A stretch of DNA of 64,000 nucleotides from Allomuricauda ruestringensis DSM 13258 (GCF_000224085.1 NC_015945.1:372001-436000), one strand, 5' to 3'; shown: positions 1 through 8,923, counted from the first letter of the stretch. A program made the numbers and translations. The notes: generated by a model not told the origin, from the letters alone.

Positions 1-160
1 CGGCACTCCAATTCTTCAGGTTCTCTTGTTGCTCTTCTGTCAACTCAAAAACCTTGGTTATGGTTTCGTTGTCTCGTCCGCCCACACCCAATATGCAATC
101 CATTTGGGCAAACCCGCAAAACCCAAAAATCAAAAAAAGAAAAAATACTACCGCTTTCAA
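1..160 (-). CDS. Secreted hypothetical protein, N-terminal part only
   Basis: The reading frame runs off the left edge of the window, so only about 53 N-terminal residues are visible. It has no ATG near its beginning; a TTG at 158-160 follows in-frame stops (TAA TAG) and starts a clear export signal: one lysine, a run of Val/Phe/Leu/Ile, then GFAQ, a typical flavobacterial signal-peptidase site. The mature part begins MDCILGVGG and continues with charged, glutamine-rich helix-like sequence. An internal ATG at 101-103 would remove the whole signal, so TTG is preferred. Function is not recognised; flavobacteria have secreted helical proteins with this kind of N-terminus. Confidence 0.6.
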   Translation of the reverse strand, partial: MKAVVFFLFLIFGFCGFAQMDCILGVGGRDNETITKVFELTEEQQENLKNWSA

Positions 161-263
161 TTGAGGTTGCTATTAATGGTTTTGGAAAGATACTTATTAA
201 TGCCTTTGATTTGCAAAATTACGTTTGAATAAGCATTATTTTTGAAAAAATTCAACACTGACC

Positions 264-1493
264 ATGGAAAAACTATTACCCCGATTTTTGGAATATGTGA
301 CCACGGATACGCAAAGTGACCCCTATTCCAAAACCACACCCAGTACGGAAAAGCAATGGGACTTGGCCAAAAAATTGGTGATGGAACTGCATCAGATTGG
401 AATGCAAGAAGTGTCCATTGACGAGAACGCCTACATTATGGCTACGTTGCCCAACAATTTGGACAAAAAAGTGCCCATCATTGGTTTTGTTTCCCATTTT
501 GATACTTCTCCTGATTTTTCGGGCAGAAATGTAAAGCCCCAGATTTTTGAGAATTATGATGGGAAAGACATTGTACTGAACAGGTTGAAAAACATTGTAC
601 TATCTCCCGATTATTTTGAAGATTTAAAGGCATACGTAGGTCAGACTTTAATCACCACCGACGGAACAACTTTGTTGGGTGCGGATGACAAGGCGGGGAT
701 TGCGGAAATCATCACGGCGATGGAATACCTGATCAATCACCCCGAAATAAAACATGGAAAAATACGGATTGCCTTTACCCCGGATGAGGAAATAGGCCGT
801 GGGGCACATAAGTTTGATGTGGAAAAGTTTGGAGCGGAATGGGCCTACACCGTGGACGGCAGCCAAGTGGGCGAACTGGAATATGAAAACTTTAACGCGG
901 CCAAGGCCAAAATCACCATAACGGGAAAAAGCGTGCACCCGGGCTACGCCAAAAACAAAATGGTCAATGCCATTGGAATCGCCAACGCTTTTTTAAGCCA
1001 CCTCCCTCCTAGCGAGGTTCCCGAACACACCACGGGAAGAGAAGGTTTTTTCCATGTGCACAACATAAAGGGCGAAATTGAAAAGGCGGAGATAGAACTT
1101 ATTATCCGAGACCACGATGCAGTCCATTTTGAGGCAAGGAAAGATTTATTGAACGACATCAAAGATAAACTCAACAAAAAATATGGGGAGTACGTCAACC
1201 TGACGATTGAAGACCAATACAAAAACATGAGGGAAAAGGTAGAACCCATGTTCCATATTGTGGAGATTGCCGAAGAAGCGATGAAATCGCTCCAAATAGA
1301 GCCCATTATAAAACCCATTCGAGGAGGCACGGATGGCTCGCAACTAAGTTTTATGGGCTTGCCCTGCCCCAATATTTTTGCCGGGGGGCATAATTTTCAT
1401 GGCAAATACGAGTACGTTCCTTTGGAAAGCATGGAGAAAGCAGTGAAGGTAATCGTAAAAATTTGCGAACTTACCGCTACTCAAATCAGATAG
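264..1493 (+). CDS. pepT: Peptidase T (tripeptide aminopeptidase)
   Basis: Cytoplasmic zinc aminopeptidase of the M20B family that removes the N-terminal residue of tripeptides. At 409 residues it has the normal family length. Metal-site landmarks are all present: [11 protein letters not shown] (first His/Asp pair), GADDKAG (bridging Asp), TPDEEIGRG (catalytic Glu and metal Glu), [10 protein letters not shown], and [13 protein letters not shown] near the end, followed by [11 protein letters not shown] with the last His ligand. The ATG at 264 sits just after an A-rich stretch, as is usual where Shine-Dalgarno sites are not used. The next gene begins at its stop codon. Identification is secure. 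Confidence 0.96.
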   Translation: MEKLLPRFLEYVTTDTQSDPYSKTTPSTEKQWDLAKKLVMELHQIGMQEVSIDENAYIMATLPNNLDKKVPIIGFVSHFDTSPDFSGRNVKPQIFENYDGKDIVLNRLKNIVLSPDYFEDLKAYVGQTLITTDGTTLLGADDKAGIAEIITAMEYLINHPEIKHGKIRIAFTPDEEIGRGAHKFDVEKFGAEWAYTVDGSQVGELEYENFNAAKAKITITGKSVHPGYAKNKMVNAIGIANAFLSHLPPSEVPEHTTGREGFFHVHNIKGEIEKAEIELIIRDHDAVHFEARKDLLNDIKDKLNKKYGEYVNLTIEDQYKNMREKVEPMFHIVEIAEEAMKSLQIEPIIKPIRGGTDGSQLSFMGLPCPNIFAGGHNFHGKYEYVPLESMEKAVKVIVKICELTATQIR

Positions 1494-1495
1494 TT

Positions 1496-2086
1496 GTGGA
1501 AAAATCCGAAAAATTAGAGGGCTATTACGAAAAGGAGCATCCGTTTAGGGAGGGAATTGCCTTTCTACGAGAAATTGCCTTAAAAACCGAGGCCACAGAG
1601 GATTTTAAATGGGGTATGCCCGCGTACACCTTAAATGGAAAGAATGTATTCGGTATTTGTAAGTTCAAAGGGCATTTTGGGATTTGGTTTTTTAACGGTG
1701 TGTTTTTAAATGATCCAAAAAAGGTTTTGGAAAATGCGCAGGAAGGCAAAACGAAAGGCATGCGCCATTGGAAGTTCCATAGTTTGGACGAAGTGGATGG
1801 AAAAACGGTGTTGTCCTATATGGTAGAAGCTTTGGAAAACCAGAAAAAGGGGCAGGAAGTGAAAGCTGAAGGAACATCAAAAGTTGTTATTCCCGAGCTA
1901 CTGCAATCCGAATTGACCAAAAATGCTACATTAAAGGGTGCTTTTGAAAAGTTTACGCCCTATAAGCAAAAAGAGTTCTGCGAATACATTGCCGAAGCCA
2001 AACAGGAGAAAACCAAACTCCGACGGTTGGCCAAAATACTTCCCATGATCAGCAAAGGTGTTGGGTTGAATGATGCTTATAGATAG
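1496..2086 (+). CDS. YdeI/OmpD-associated family protein with DUF1801-like domain
   Basis: Cytoplasmic protein of about 196 residues. The first part (LEGYYEKEHPFREG, then FKWGMPAYTLNGKNVFGICKFKGHFGIWFFNGVFL) is the DUF1801 fold; the C-terminal part (FEKFTPYKQKEFCEYIAEAKQEKTK followed by basic RRL) is the YdeI helix motif usually written as a bacteriocin-protection tail. The frame is open from a TTG at 1463 inside pepT, but homologues begin close to EKSEKLE, so GTG at 1496, three bases past the pepT stop (1491-1493), is the more likely start. Tight coupling to pepT suggests one transcript. The biochemical role of the family is unknown. Confidence 0.8.
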   Translation: MEKSEKLEGYYEKEHPFREGIAFLREIALKTEATEDFKWGMPAYTLNGKNVFGICKFKGHFGIWFFNGVFLNDPKKVLENAQEGKTKGMRHWKFHSLDEVDGKTVLSYMVEALENQKKGQEVKAEGTSKVVIPELLQSELTKNATLKGAFEKFTPYKQKEFCEYIAEAKQEKTKLRRLAKILPMISKGVGLNDAYR

Positions 2087-2140
2087 TTGATAGTTGGACA
2101 AATGATTTTTTAAAAGCAGTTCATTAATCGAATAGTTCAC

Positions 2141-2764
2141 ATGATGTTTCACTTTATTCTATTACCTCTAATACTTTTTCAAATTTCAAGTCCGAAGTTT
2201 GATAATGACATAAATAATTCTGAACTATGTAAAAAGCTTCAGGAAATGGCAATTGCTGACCAAAAGCACAGAGGCAGCGACCAAAACATCAAAGACGTAT
2301 ATCCATTGGTTTTAGACTCACTTATTAAGGCTAAAGGTTATACCCAACAGACTTTTGAACTTCTGCCTGAACAAGAACAAGGTAAAATCAAGCATTTATC
2401 TTTAAAATTATTGTCCCATCACATAAAGCCCAAAATGGCAGGAAATAAATCATTGGCAAAGAAGCAAGAAAAAATTGATGCTGCGAATACCGAGGAGCTT
2501 ATCAAAATTGTAAAAGAAAATGGTTGGGTCACAAGAAGAAGCCTGGGGTGTGATTTAAAGTTTCGGACAGCTATTATATTCCGTCATGCCCCAAAAAAGT
2601 ATTGGAAACAAGTTCGAGAACTCATAGAAAAGGAAAAAAAAGCGAAGCGAATATCGGAGTACGAATATTATGTAATCGACAATCATTTGAAAGGAAGGCC
2701 TCCACTGACCAAAAAACGTTCAGACTTTCCGAATTCAAATTGGTACATTAATGATTATAAATAA
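2141..2764 (+). CDS. Secreted hypothetical protein, DUF6624-like
   Basis: A 207-residue protein with a short export signal (MMFHFILLPLILFQISS). The body matches the pattern of DUF6624 proteins: LQEMAIADQKHRG, then a TEELIKIVKENGWVTRRSLG segment, then FRHAPKKYWKQVRELIEKEKKAKR and YYVIDNHLKGRPPLTKK. In better-conserved relatives the centre reads GWPgrslvG and ends hadhDp; here several of those residues differ (VTRRSLGCD, IFRHAPKK), so this copy is divergent. No catalytic residues can be assigned. It stands alone in a stretch that also holds two gene remnants, so it may belong to a locally decaying region. Confidence 0.6.
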   Translation: MMFHFILLPLILFQISSPKFDNDINNSELCKKLQEMAIADQKHRGSDQNIKDVYPLVLDSLIKAKGYTQQTFELLPEQEQGKIKHLSLKLLSHHIKPKMAGNKSLAKKQEKIDAANTEELIKIVKENGWVTRRSLGCDLKFRTAIIFRHAPKKYWKQVRELIEKEKKAKRISEYEYYVIDNHLKGRPPLTKKRSDFPNSNWYINDYK

Positions 2765-2804
2765 GTTTTAAATTTTGGTATTGACTTAGGCACTTTGTAA
2801 ATAT

Positions 2805-2945
2805 TTTTATTCTACATCCAAGGAGATTGCCACACAACTGGGAAAGGAGTTTGGTTGGAAAATAGAAGTAGCCCCGAACATAGGACACGATTATAAAAAA
2901 ATGAGTTCTGCTGCAGCCGATTTTCTATATAAAACTGAAAAATAA
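2805..2945 (+). pseudogene. C-terminal remnant of an alpha/beta hydrolase
   Basis: No start codon and no full gene is present, but this frame reads YFYSTSKEIATQLGKEFGW, KIEVAPNIGHDYKKMS, SAAADFLYKTEK and then a stop (2943-2945). The segment VAPNIGHDYKKMSxAAxxxLY is the tail of secreted alpha/beta hydrolases, with GHDY carrying the catalytic histidine. A stop (TAG at 2787-2789) lies just upstream and nothing resembling the rest of the enzyme precedes it. It is best read as the last ~45 codons left after deletion of the gene body. Confidence 0.6.
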
Positions 2946-3062
2946 AATAACTTCACTTCTTGTGCTGAACTTGTTTCGGTAATCGTTAGATATTTAAAAA
3001 TCATAGCTTTAAAGTGTTATCTGTAATAGCAAAACAATGAGATAACTAACAATAAATAAGTA

Positions 3063-3434
3063 ATGGAGAATCACTTTTTACAAGGAATAGATACCGTGAT
3101 TTTAAGAGTATCGGACATTGAAAAAGCTAAATCTTGGTATACCGAAAAGCTTGGATTTAAAAATGTTCATGAGGACAAAAAACTAAAATTGGTTGTTCTG
3201 GATACTTTTAGCCCTACAAGCCTGACAATTTGGGAAACACAGGAAAAGATTGTGTTAAACCCAAATACCGCCTCTTACCCTATTTTTCGTACTTTGGATG
3301 CACATTTAGCACATCAAAGGCTAAAACTAAATGGTATAACTGTTGGTGAAATTATTACTGACCATGTTGTGACATACTTTACCATTCACGATACTGATGG
3401 AAATATTTTGGAGGTTTGTCAAGTCCACAATTAA
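3063..3434 (+). CDS. VOC (glyoxalase/bleomycin-resistance/dioxygenase) family protein
   Basis: A 123-residue single-domain vicinal-oxygen-chelate protein. It opens with the standard first motif (IDTVILRVSDIEKAKSWYTEKLGF), has a middle WETQEKIVLNP segment, and ends with VTYFTIHDTDGNILEVCQ, where the DTDGN-x-LE ending contains the usual second-half metal Glu. The pattern is that of the betaalphabetabetabeta fold; the reaction and substrate cannot be told from sequence. It is cytoplasmic (no signal). It lies between two gene remnants and has no operon partner. Confidence 0.85.
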   Translation: MENHFLQGIDTVILRVSDIEKAKSWYTEKLGFKNVHEDKKLKLVVLDTFSPTSLTIWETQEKIVLNPNTASYPIFRTLDAHLAHQRLKLNGITVGEIITDHVVTYFTIHDTDGNILEVCQVHN

Positions 3435-3497
3435 ATACCATGCCCTATAACAATGCTAAAATTTAAGGCAGGTAAAAACTAAAATCAAAACTACTAG

Positions 3498-3806
3498 CTG
3501 TTTATCAAGTTCATTTTGCTGTTGCTTTTGATACCCCTTATAGCCATGCAGTTCTCATCCGAAGTCAATTGGTCGTTGTTCTATTTCTTGATTGCTGGCA
3601 CAGGATTATTGGCTTTGGGCTTTTCCATTGATTTAGTTACCGGAAAAATCAAATCCTTCAACAAAAAATTGATTGCAATCGCAGCAATTGTGATGCGCTT
3701 CCCTCTTATTTAGGCAGAATTGGCCATTGGCGTGTTTGGTACTCCTTTTACAAGCAATTCATCTGTTTTTGTTTGGCCGATCGATCAATCCTCTTTTATA
3801 TTCCAA
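3498..3806 (+). pseudogene. Small membrane protein gene interrupted by an in-frame stop
   Basis: The frame reads LFIKFILLLLLIPLIAMQF, SSEVNWSLFYFLIAGTGLLA, LGFSIDLVTGKIKSFNKKL, IAIAAIVMRFPLI, then TAG at 3711-3713, and without frame change AELAIGVFGTPFTSN and onward to a second stop. Conserved Bacteroidota relatives (short proteins with AMQFTDEVNW and later WAELAVGIFGTPFAGS) have tryptophan just where TAG stands, so a single TGG-to-TAG change explains the break. No ATG is in place (frame opens after TAG at 3495; TTG at 3516). The product would have been a three- to four-helix membrane protein of unknown role. Confidence 0.65.
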
Positions 3807-3904
3807 AATTTATGTTAAATACGAGCTTATCTTTTAAGTTCGGGTATTGGCAAGCATCATACTTTCATAAAATTTAATGATCTTTAGAGTTTTAACTGGC
3901 AGGA

Positions 3905-4465
3905 ATGGGCAAAAGGAAGAAGCAAGCCAAAATATTACGCATTTTTAGAAAAGTACACCGAACCACAGGAGCGTTATTGTTCATTTTTTTCTTTTTTATT
4001 TCCGTATCCGGTCTCATTTTGGGATGGAAAAAGAACTCCAACGGATATATTCTCCCAGAAACACAACAAGGAACTACCGCAGAACTAAAAAAATGGTTGC
4101 CTGTTGATAGCTTGCATACCATAGCACTGAATACAATCAACAACGAAGTACCGAACACCTCTTTTAAGGTAGACCGTATTGATATGCGAAAGGAAAAAGG
4201 ATCGGTCAAGTTCCTTTTTGTGGACTCTTTTTACGAAGTACAACTAGATGGAGCCAATGGCAATGTTTTATCTATTGGAAAACGAAGGTCTGATTTTTTT
4301 GAAAACATTCACGATGGTTCCATAGTGGATGATTACCTTGGGACAAACGGCTACATCAAACTAGTATACACCAACGTAATGGGTATTTCCCTTTTAATTT
4401 TCACCATCACCGGATTTTGGCTCTGGTATGGGCCCAAGCGCATGCGAAAAGCTGGCAAAGCCTAA
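3905..4465 (+). CDS. PepSY-associated membrane protein
   Basis: A 186-residue inner-membrane protein. A basic N-terminus (GKRKKQAKILRIFRKVHRTTG) precedes a first membrane helix at about residues 20-42 (ALLFIFFFFISVSGLILGW), then an extracytoplasmic PepSY-like region (ALNTINNEVPNTSFKVDRID to VLSIGKRRSDFFENIHDG), and a second helix near residues 152-175 (VYTNVMGISLLIFTITGFWLWYGP). The histidine in KVHRTTG and in NIHDG are the family's usual positions and may bind haem in some relatives. Proteins of this class often sit beside TonB-dependent iron receptors; none is adjacent here. Confidence 0.8.
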   Translation: MGKRKKQAKILRIFRKVHRTTGALLFIFFFFISVSGLILGWKKNSNGYILPETQQGTTAELKKWLPVDSLHTIALNTINNEVPNTSFKVDRIDMRKEKGSVKFLFVDSFYEVQLDGANGNVLSIGKRRSDFFENIHDGSIVDDYLGTNGYIKLVYTNVMGISLLIFTITGFWLWYGPKRMRKAGKA

Positions 4466-4585
4466 AGTTTTATATTTAAATACGGTTTTATAAGAGAGAA
4501 AATCTGTTCTCGATACTCATTTTCTACACTTTGTTGCGAAAACAAACTCGAACTGACGCAAAATTTTGATTCAAGATATACCAAC

Positions 4586-5983
4586 TTATCCTTTTACCTT
4601 TTTGATGGGGATGGTTCCGTATTTATCGATAAGGTAAACCAAACTGGCCATCGTAGCTGCTCCCAACTCCAATTCGCGCTTGTTCACGTGCTCAAAAGTA
4701 TCGTTTTCGGCATGGTGATGATCAAAATAGCGCTGGGTATCGGGTCGCAATCCCGCCAATACTATTCCATCCTCTTTTAGCGGACCTATATCCGCACCAC
4801 TTCCTCCTTCGTAGAACATGTGAACCAAATAAGGTTCGAACAAATCCCTCCATCCTTGAATCTGTTTCACATTCTCTGGAGAAGCATCAATGGAAAAACC
4901 CCTAGGAGTGAATCCCCCGGAATCACTTTCCAATGCAAATATGTGTTGTTCGTTTTTGTTACGGGCTACTTCCGCATACTTATTGCCGCCCCGCATTCCA
5001 TTTTCTTCATTCATGAACAACACTACGCGTAAAGTTCGCTTGGGTTTATATCCGGTTTCCTTTAACAATCGTAACACATCCATACTTTGCACACAACCGG
5101 CCCCATCGTCGTGGGAACCATCTCCCAAATCCCAAGAATCCAAGTGACCGCCTACCACCATAATCTCGTTGGGATAGGTACTGCCCGTAATTTCTCCAAT
5201 CACGTTATAGGATTGCACATCTTCCAACTGCTTACAGTTTTGTTTGAAGTAAAATTTGACATTAGGATTTAATTTAAGTGTAGTGCTCAGTAATTCAGCT
5301 CCTTTTGTACTGATAGCTGCGGCGGGTATACGCTCATTCAGGGGAGTATCGCCATACCCCATGGAACCTGTATGCGGATAATCGTCCAAACGAAGGTTCA
5401 TGGAGCGCACGATAACGCCCGACGCCCCATATTTTGAGGCTTCGGCCGCGCCAGAATAGCGTTGGTCCACACAACCTGAATATGCTGAGAAGGTATTGAT
5501 CAAAGTTGGGTCCATGGGACGGTTATAAAAAACAATCTTACCTTCTATTTTATCCTTTCCCAATTTTTCCAAATCCTCAATGCCCTCAACCTCGACCACG
5601 TTGGCCTTTAAACCGCCAGCGGGTGTTGCCACTGATCCTCCAAGTGCGCAAATGGGCACATTGGTGGTCAATCCAGGTTTTGTTTCAAAATAGGCAAATT
5701 CAGGAACTCCCCTTACCCATTTTGGTACCATTACGGGTTGCAACCAAACCTTGTCCAATCCCAGTGAGTCCAATTGTGCCTTGGTATAATCCACAGCTTG
5801 TTGTGCTTGCACGGAACCTGAAAGACGTCCGCCAATTTGGTTGGAGAGATAGTTCAGCCAATCATAAGCCTTACCATTGGTCAGGGCTTCATCGTAAATT
5901 GCTTTTATTTGTTTTTCGTCCTCGGTCTGAGAAAAAAATGGGGTACTGACCAACAAAAAGGCCAAAAGTAGGACTGTTCTCAT
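4586..5983 (-). CDS. Secreted M28 family zinc peptidase (carboxypeptidase Q-like)
   Basis: Exported metallopeptidase of 465 residues. A signal peptide (LLLAFLLVSTPFFSQ) is followed by an N-terminal M28 part, an inserted PA domain near residues 110-240, and the catalytic half. Zinc ligands are visible: GGHLDSWDLGDGSHDDGAG at about residue 278, MNEENGMRGG (catalytic Glu pair), ESDSGG, and the late His in RYFDHHHAENDTFEHV. The start codon overlaps the stop of the upstream polyphosphate kinase gene by four bases (ATGA), so the two are translationally coupled. Likely periplasmic dipeptidase or aminopeptidase; the exact specificity is not evident. Confidence 0.92.
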   Translation of the reverse strand: MRTVLLLAFLLVSTPFFSQTEDEKQIKAIYDEALTNGKAYDWLNYLSNQIGGRLSGSVQAQQAVDYTKAQLDSLGLDKVWLQPVMVPKWVRGVPEFAYFETKPGLTTNVPICALGGSVATPAGGLKANVVEVEGIEDLEKLGKDKIEGKIVFYNRPMDPTLINTFSAYSGCVDQRYSGAAEASKYGASGVIVRSMNLRLDDYPHTGSMGYGDTPLNERIPAAAISTKGAELLSTTLKLNPNVKFYFKQNCKQLEDVQSYNVIGEITGSTYPNEIMVVGGHLDSWDLGDGSHDDGAGCVQSMDVLRLLKETGYKPKRTLRVVLFMNEENGMRGGNKYAEVARNKNEQHIFALESDSGGFTPRGFSIDASPENVKQIQGWRDLFEPYLVHMFYEGGSGADIGPLKEDGIVLAGLRPDTQRYFDHHHAENDTFEHVNKRELELGAATMASLVYLIDKYGTIPIKKVKG

Positions 5984-6864
5984 GTGGTTTCTTTTTCCAG
6001 TTTTTGTTTAAAGGTTTCTAAATTAGCTTTTATTTCATCGTCCAGCTCGGGTTCCTCAATATCTTTGTACTTTTTTAACGCTTCCATCATAATGGAGGCC
6101 ACAATTACCCTAGCTGCTTTTTTGTTATCAGCAGGTATTATGTACCATGGAGCACGTTCCTTGGAAGTTTTGCTCAAGGCTTCTTCATAACACTCTTGGT
6201 AATTATCCCAAAGTTTTCGCTCTTCGAGGTCACCTGGGGAAAATTTCCAATTCTTTCGCTTTAAGTGGATTCTACGCAATAAGCGTTGCCGCTGTTCTTC
6301 TTTGGAAAGATGGAGGAAAAACTTGAAGATTATGGTGCCATTATCGGCAACATGCTTTTCAAAATCATTGATTTGCTGATAGCGTCTTTCCCAGAAATCA
6401 TTATCAATATCGTCCACAGATTCCACTTTTGGCAGGTTCTCTCCCAAAATATATTCTGGGTGGACCTTGGTCACCAATACATTTTCGTAGTGTGTACGGT
6501 TAAAGACAGAAAATTTTCCTCTTTCGGGCAAATCGATATAGTGCCGCCACAGGTAATCGTGCTTTTTTTCCAAGGTGGATGGCACCTTAAAACTATGCAC
6601 CACCACTCCCCTAACATTAAAATCTTTAAAAACTTCTCTGATCAAACTGTCCTTGCCCGCGGTGTCCATTCCTTGTAAACAGACCAGTACCCCATACTTT
6701 CCGTGGGCGTAGAGCGTATCTTGAAAATCCCCAAGGTCCTTTCGGATATCTTTCAGTTCTTTTTTGAGTTTCTTTTTGGATGCACCAAAATCCTCATAGG
6801 TGTCTTTTTCAGATAGCTTTACCGTATCAACTACCTTATAATCTTCTGTTTTGATTTCTTTCAT
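5980..6864 (-). CDS. Polyphosphate kinase 2 family protein
   Basis: Cytoplasmic kinase of 294 residues that transfers phosphate between polyphosphate and nucleotides. It carries the PPK2 core: Walker A GMDTAGKDS at residues 65-73, the lid approach HSFKVPSTLEKKHDYLWRHY, and a Walker-B-like VFNRTHYENVLV at 120-131, followed by INDFEKH and the arginine-rich lid RLLRRIHLKRKNWKFSPGDL. Length and the single domain fit the one-domain PPK2 classes, which phosphorylate AMP or ADP; the subclass is not decided here. First gene of a two-gene unit with the M28 peptidase, an unexplained pairing. No clear promoter was found upstream. Confidence 0.92.
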   Translation of the reverse strand: MKEIKTEDYKVVDTVKLSEKDTYEDFGASKKKLKKELKDIRKDLGDFQDTLYAHGKYGVLVCLQGMDTAGKDSLIREVFKDFNVRGVVVHSFKVPSTLEKKHDYLWRHYIDLPERGKFSVFNRTHYENVLVTKVHPEYILGENLPKVESVDDIDNDFWERRYQQINDFEKHVADNGTIIFKFFLHLSKEEQRQRLLRRIHLKRKNWKFSPGDLEERKLWDNYQECYEEALSKTSKERAPWYIIPADNKKAARVIVASIMMEALKKYKDIEEPELDDEIKANLETFKQKLEKETT

Positions 6865-7046
6865 AGGAATGAATATAATTCTTTTTGATTACTCCTTCAA
6901 CCTACTTATTAAATGTGTAGTTCATCGATACTTTGACCACTTGTGCCCAAAGTTGGTTCTTTAATCGATCTATTTATTCCTCTAGACGATGAAAATCGTA
7001 ACTTTATGATTATCAACGACGCAGTGTCCCAAATCTGTAAAGCGTT

Positions 7047-7757
7047 ATGAAAAGCAGAAAGATTATCCTACTAATAGTCTTTGCTATTGGTCTTCTTGGC
7101 CTTTGGCTCATGGCTTCGTTCACTACTCCCGCAAATGCTTGCCAATATGCAAGCACCAATTTAGAGTACATCAAAAGTAAAATCCAAGAGGCTGTGGTGG
7201 CCGACAATTTAAATATGACCAAGTACCACGCTTACAAAGCGTTGAACGGCATTGAAAAAACGAAGGGCAATTTTTTGGATTGCGGCTGCGAGGGAGCCAT
7301 AGAAAGTTTGGAAAATGCACTTTCACATTTAAAAACGGCAACAAAAGCCAGTGTTTTACCAAAGTCCAAAGTGGCATTGCACCAGGCTTTGGAGAGCACT
7401 ATAATAGGTATTAATGTGTTACAGGAATTCGGGCAACAGACTTCCAGTGATTACGGAAGTAATGTGCTGGTACTGAACACCAAGGAGGTTCTGGGTTTTC
7501 AGAGCGGGATGATGTTGACACATGGTTCTGCTGTAAAAAAACAGGTGCACAGCTGTTTATTGAGGTTTGAATCCTCCTTGGATAAAGTGGTTTCTGATGT
7601 GGACTGTGAAGAAGCTCACAGATTCATTACCAATATTTATGAAGAATCTCGTTTGACCTTGTTGAACACCAACCTATCGCAACATAAAAAGGAATATCAC
7701 CAACGGGTCAAAACCTTGGCCAAAGATGCTCTGGAAAAATTAGGTGATTGCAATTAG
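7047..7757 (+). CDS. Exported hypothetical protein, helical
   Basis: A 236-residue protein with a basic start and one hydrophobic segment (residues 5-25, IILLIVFAIGLLGLWLMASF) that acts as signal or anchor, followed by PANACQYA. The rest is predicted helical, with six or more cysteines in the exported part including the DCGCEG group and VHSCLLRF, suggesting disulfides or metal binding. Conserved among flavobacteria as far as I recall, without a known role. It converges on the sigma-54 regulator gene, whose stop lies only two bases away, with no terminator between them. Confidence 0.7.
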   Translation: MKSRKIILLIVFAIGLLGLWLMASFTTPANACQYASTNLEYIKSKIQEAVVADNLNMTKYHAYKALNGIEKTKGNFLDCGCEGAIESLENALSHLKTATKASVLPKSKVALHQALESTIIGINVLQEFGQQTSSDYGSNVLVLNTKEVLGFQSGMMLTHGSAVKKQVHSCLLRFESSLDKVVSDVDCEEAHRFITNIYEESRLTLLNTNLSQHKKEYHQRVKTLAKDALEKLGDCN

Positions 7758-7759
7758 GC

Positions 7760-8923
7760 TTATTTACTGGCGAATAGTTTCACATCCTCTTCGGATACTT
7801 CCTTACCCCCTAGAATGATAAGACGTTCCACTACATTGCGAAGTTCTCGTACATTCCCCGTCCAATCATAACTTTTAAGCAGCTCTATGGCCTTTTCGGA
7901 GAAGCTTTTTTGTCCTGTTCCTTGTTCGGATGCTATTTTTTTTGCAAAATGTTCTATCAACAAAGGTATATCGTCACGCCTATCGTTGAGTGCCGGAACC
8001 TTGATCAAGATCACGGCCAAACGATGGTAAAGATCTTCCCGGAATTTGCCTGCTTCAATTTCCTTTTTTAAATCCTTGTTGGTAGCTGCGAGTACCCGAA
8101 CATCTACTTTAATGTCCTTATCGGAACCTACGCGACTGATTTTGTTCTCTTGCAGGGCTCGAAGCACTTTGGCTTGGGCAGAAAGGCTCATATCGCCTAT
8201 CTCATCTAAAAATATGGTTCCCTTGTTGGCTGCTTCGAACTTACCTGCCCTGTCCTTAACAGCAGATGTAAATGCACCCTTGACGTGTCCAAACAACTCA
8301 CTTTCAATCAACTCAGAAGGAATCGCTGCACAATTCACCTCAACAAACGGGGACGATGAACGGGGACTTTTTTGGTGTACCCAATGGGCCACTAATTCTT
8401 TACCGGTACCGTTGGAACCCGTAATCAGAACCCGGGCATCGGTAGGCGCTACTTTTTCGATCATGTCCTTTATGGCATCTATTTCTTTGCTCTCGCCTAC
8501 CATTTCATAGTTCTTGGAAATCTTTTTCTTGAGCACCTTGTTCTCCACGGCAAGTTCCTTCCGGTCCAAGGCATTGCGAACTGTGGTAAGCAATCGGTTT
8601 AAATCCGGTGGTTTGGAGATGTAATCGTATGCTCCCAACCGCATGGTATTTACTGCTGTGTCGAGGTCTCCATGACCGGAAATCATAATAAATGGAATTT
8701 CTGGTTTTATTTTCTTGGCAGCTTCCAAAACTTCTACCCCATCCATCTTTGGCATTTTGATATCGCAGAGCACTAGGTCAAAATCTTCCTTTTTGATGGC
8801 TTCAATTCCTGCTAGACCATCCTCGGCTTCCACTACATTATAACCATCGTTTTCCTCGGCCAATATTTTTACCAATACCCTTCTAATTGCCGATTCGTCC
8901 TCTATTATCAAAATTTTTGACAT
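7760..8923 (-). CDS. Sigma-54-type response regulator without DNA-binding domain
   Basis: NtrC-like protein of 387 residues. Receiver domain at about 1-120 with acidic pocket EDES and phosphoacceptor Asp54 (LCDIKMPKMDG). AAA+ domain at about 140-370 with Walker A GSNGTGKE (169-176), Walker B IFLDEIGD, and the L1-loop motif reading GAFTSA at 216-221 where enhancer-binding proteins have GAFTGA. The protein stops right after the NVRELRNVVERL sensor-II helix, so the Fis-type helix-turn-helix of classical family members is missing; that short form recurs in flavobacteria. No histidine kinase gene is nearby. It probably acts from solution on sigma-54 holoenzyme. Confidence 0.9.
   Translation of the reverse strand: MSKILIIEDESAIRRVLVKILAEENDGYNVVEAEDGLAGIEAIKKEDFDLVLCDIKMPKMDGVEVLEAAKKIKPEIPFIMISGHGDLDTAVNTMRLGAYDYISKPPDLNRLLTTVRNALDRKELAVENKVLKKKISKNYEMVGESKEIDAIKDMIEKVAPTDARVLITGSNGTGKELVAHWVHQKSPRSSSPFVEVNCAAIPSELIESELFGHVKGAFTSAVKDRAGKFEAANKGTIFLDEIGDMSLSAQAKVLRALQENKISRVGSDKDIKVDVRVLAATNKDLKKEIEAGKFREDLYHRLAVILIKVPALNDRRDDIPLLIEHFAKKIASEQGTGQKSFSEKAIELLKSYDWTGNVRELRNVVERLIILGGKEVSEEDVKLFASK

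Noticed and set aside
211..244. Promoter for pepT (TTG 211-213, TATTTTTG 237-244)
   Set aside because: The spacer would be 23 bases, longer than the usual range, and the alternative TACGTTTG at 220-227 has no matching -33; not strong enough to list.
944..1372. 142-codon minus-strand frame opposite pepT
   Set aside because: Complement of pepT with no domain signature.
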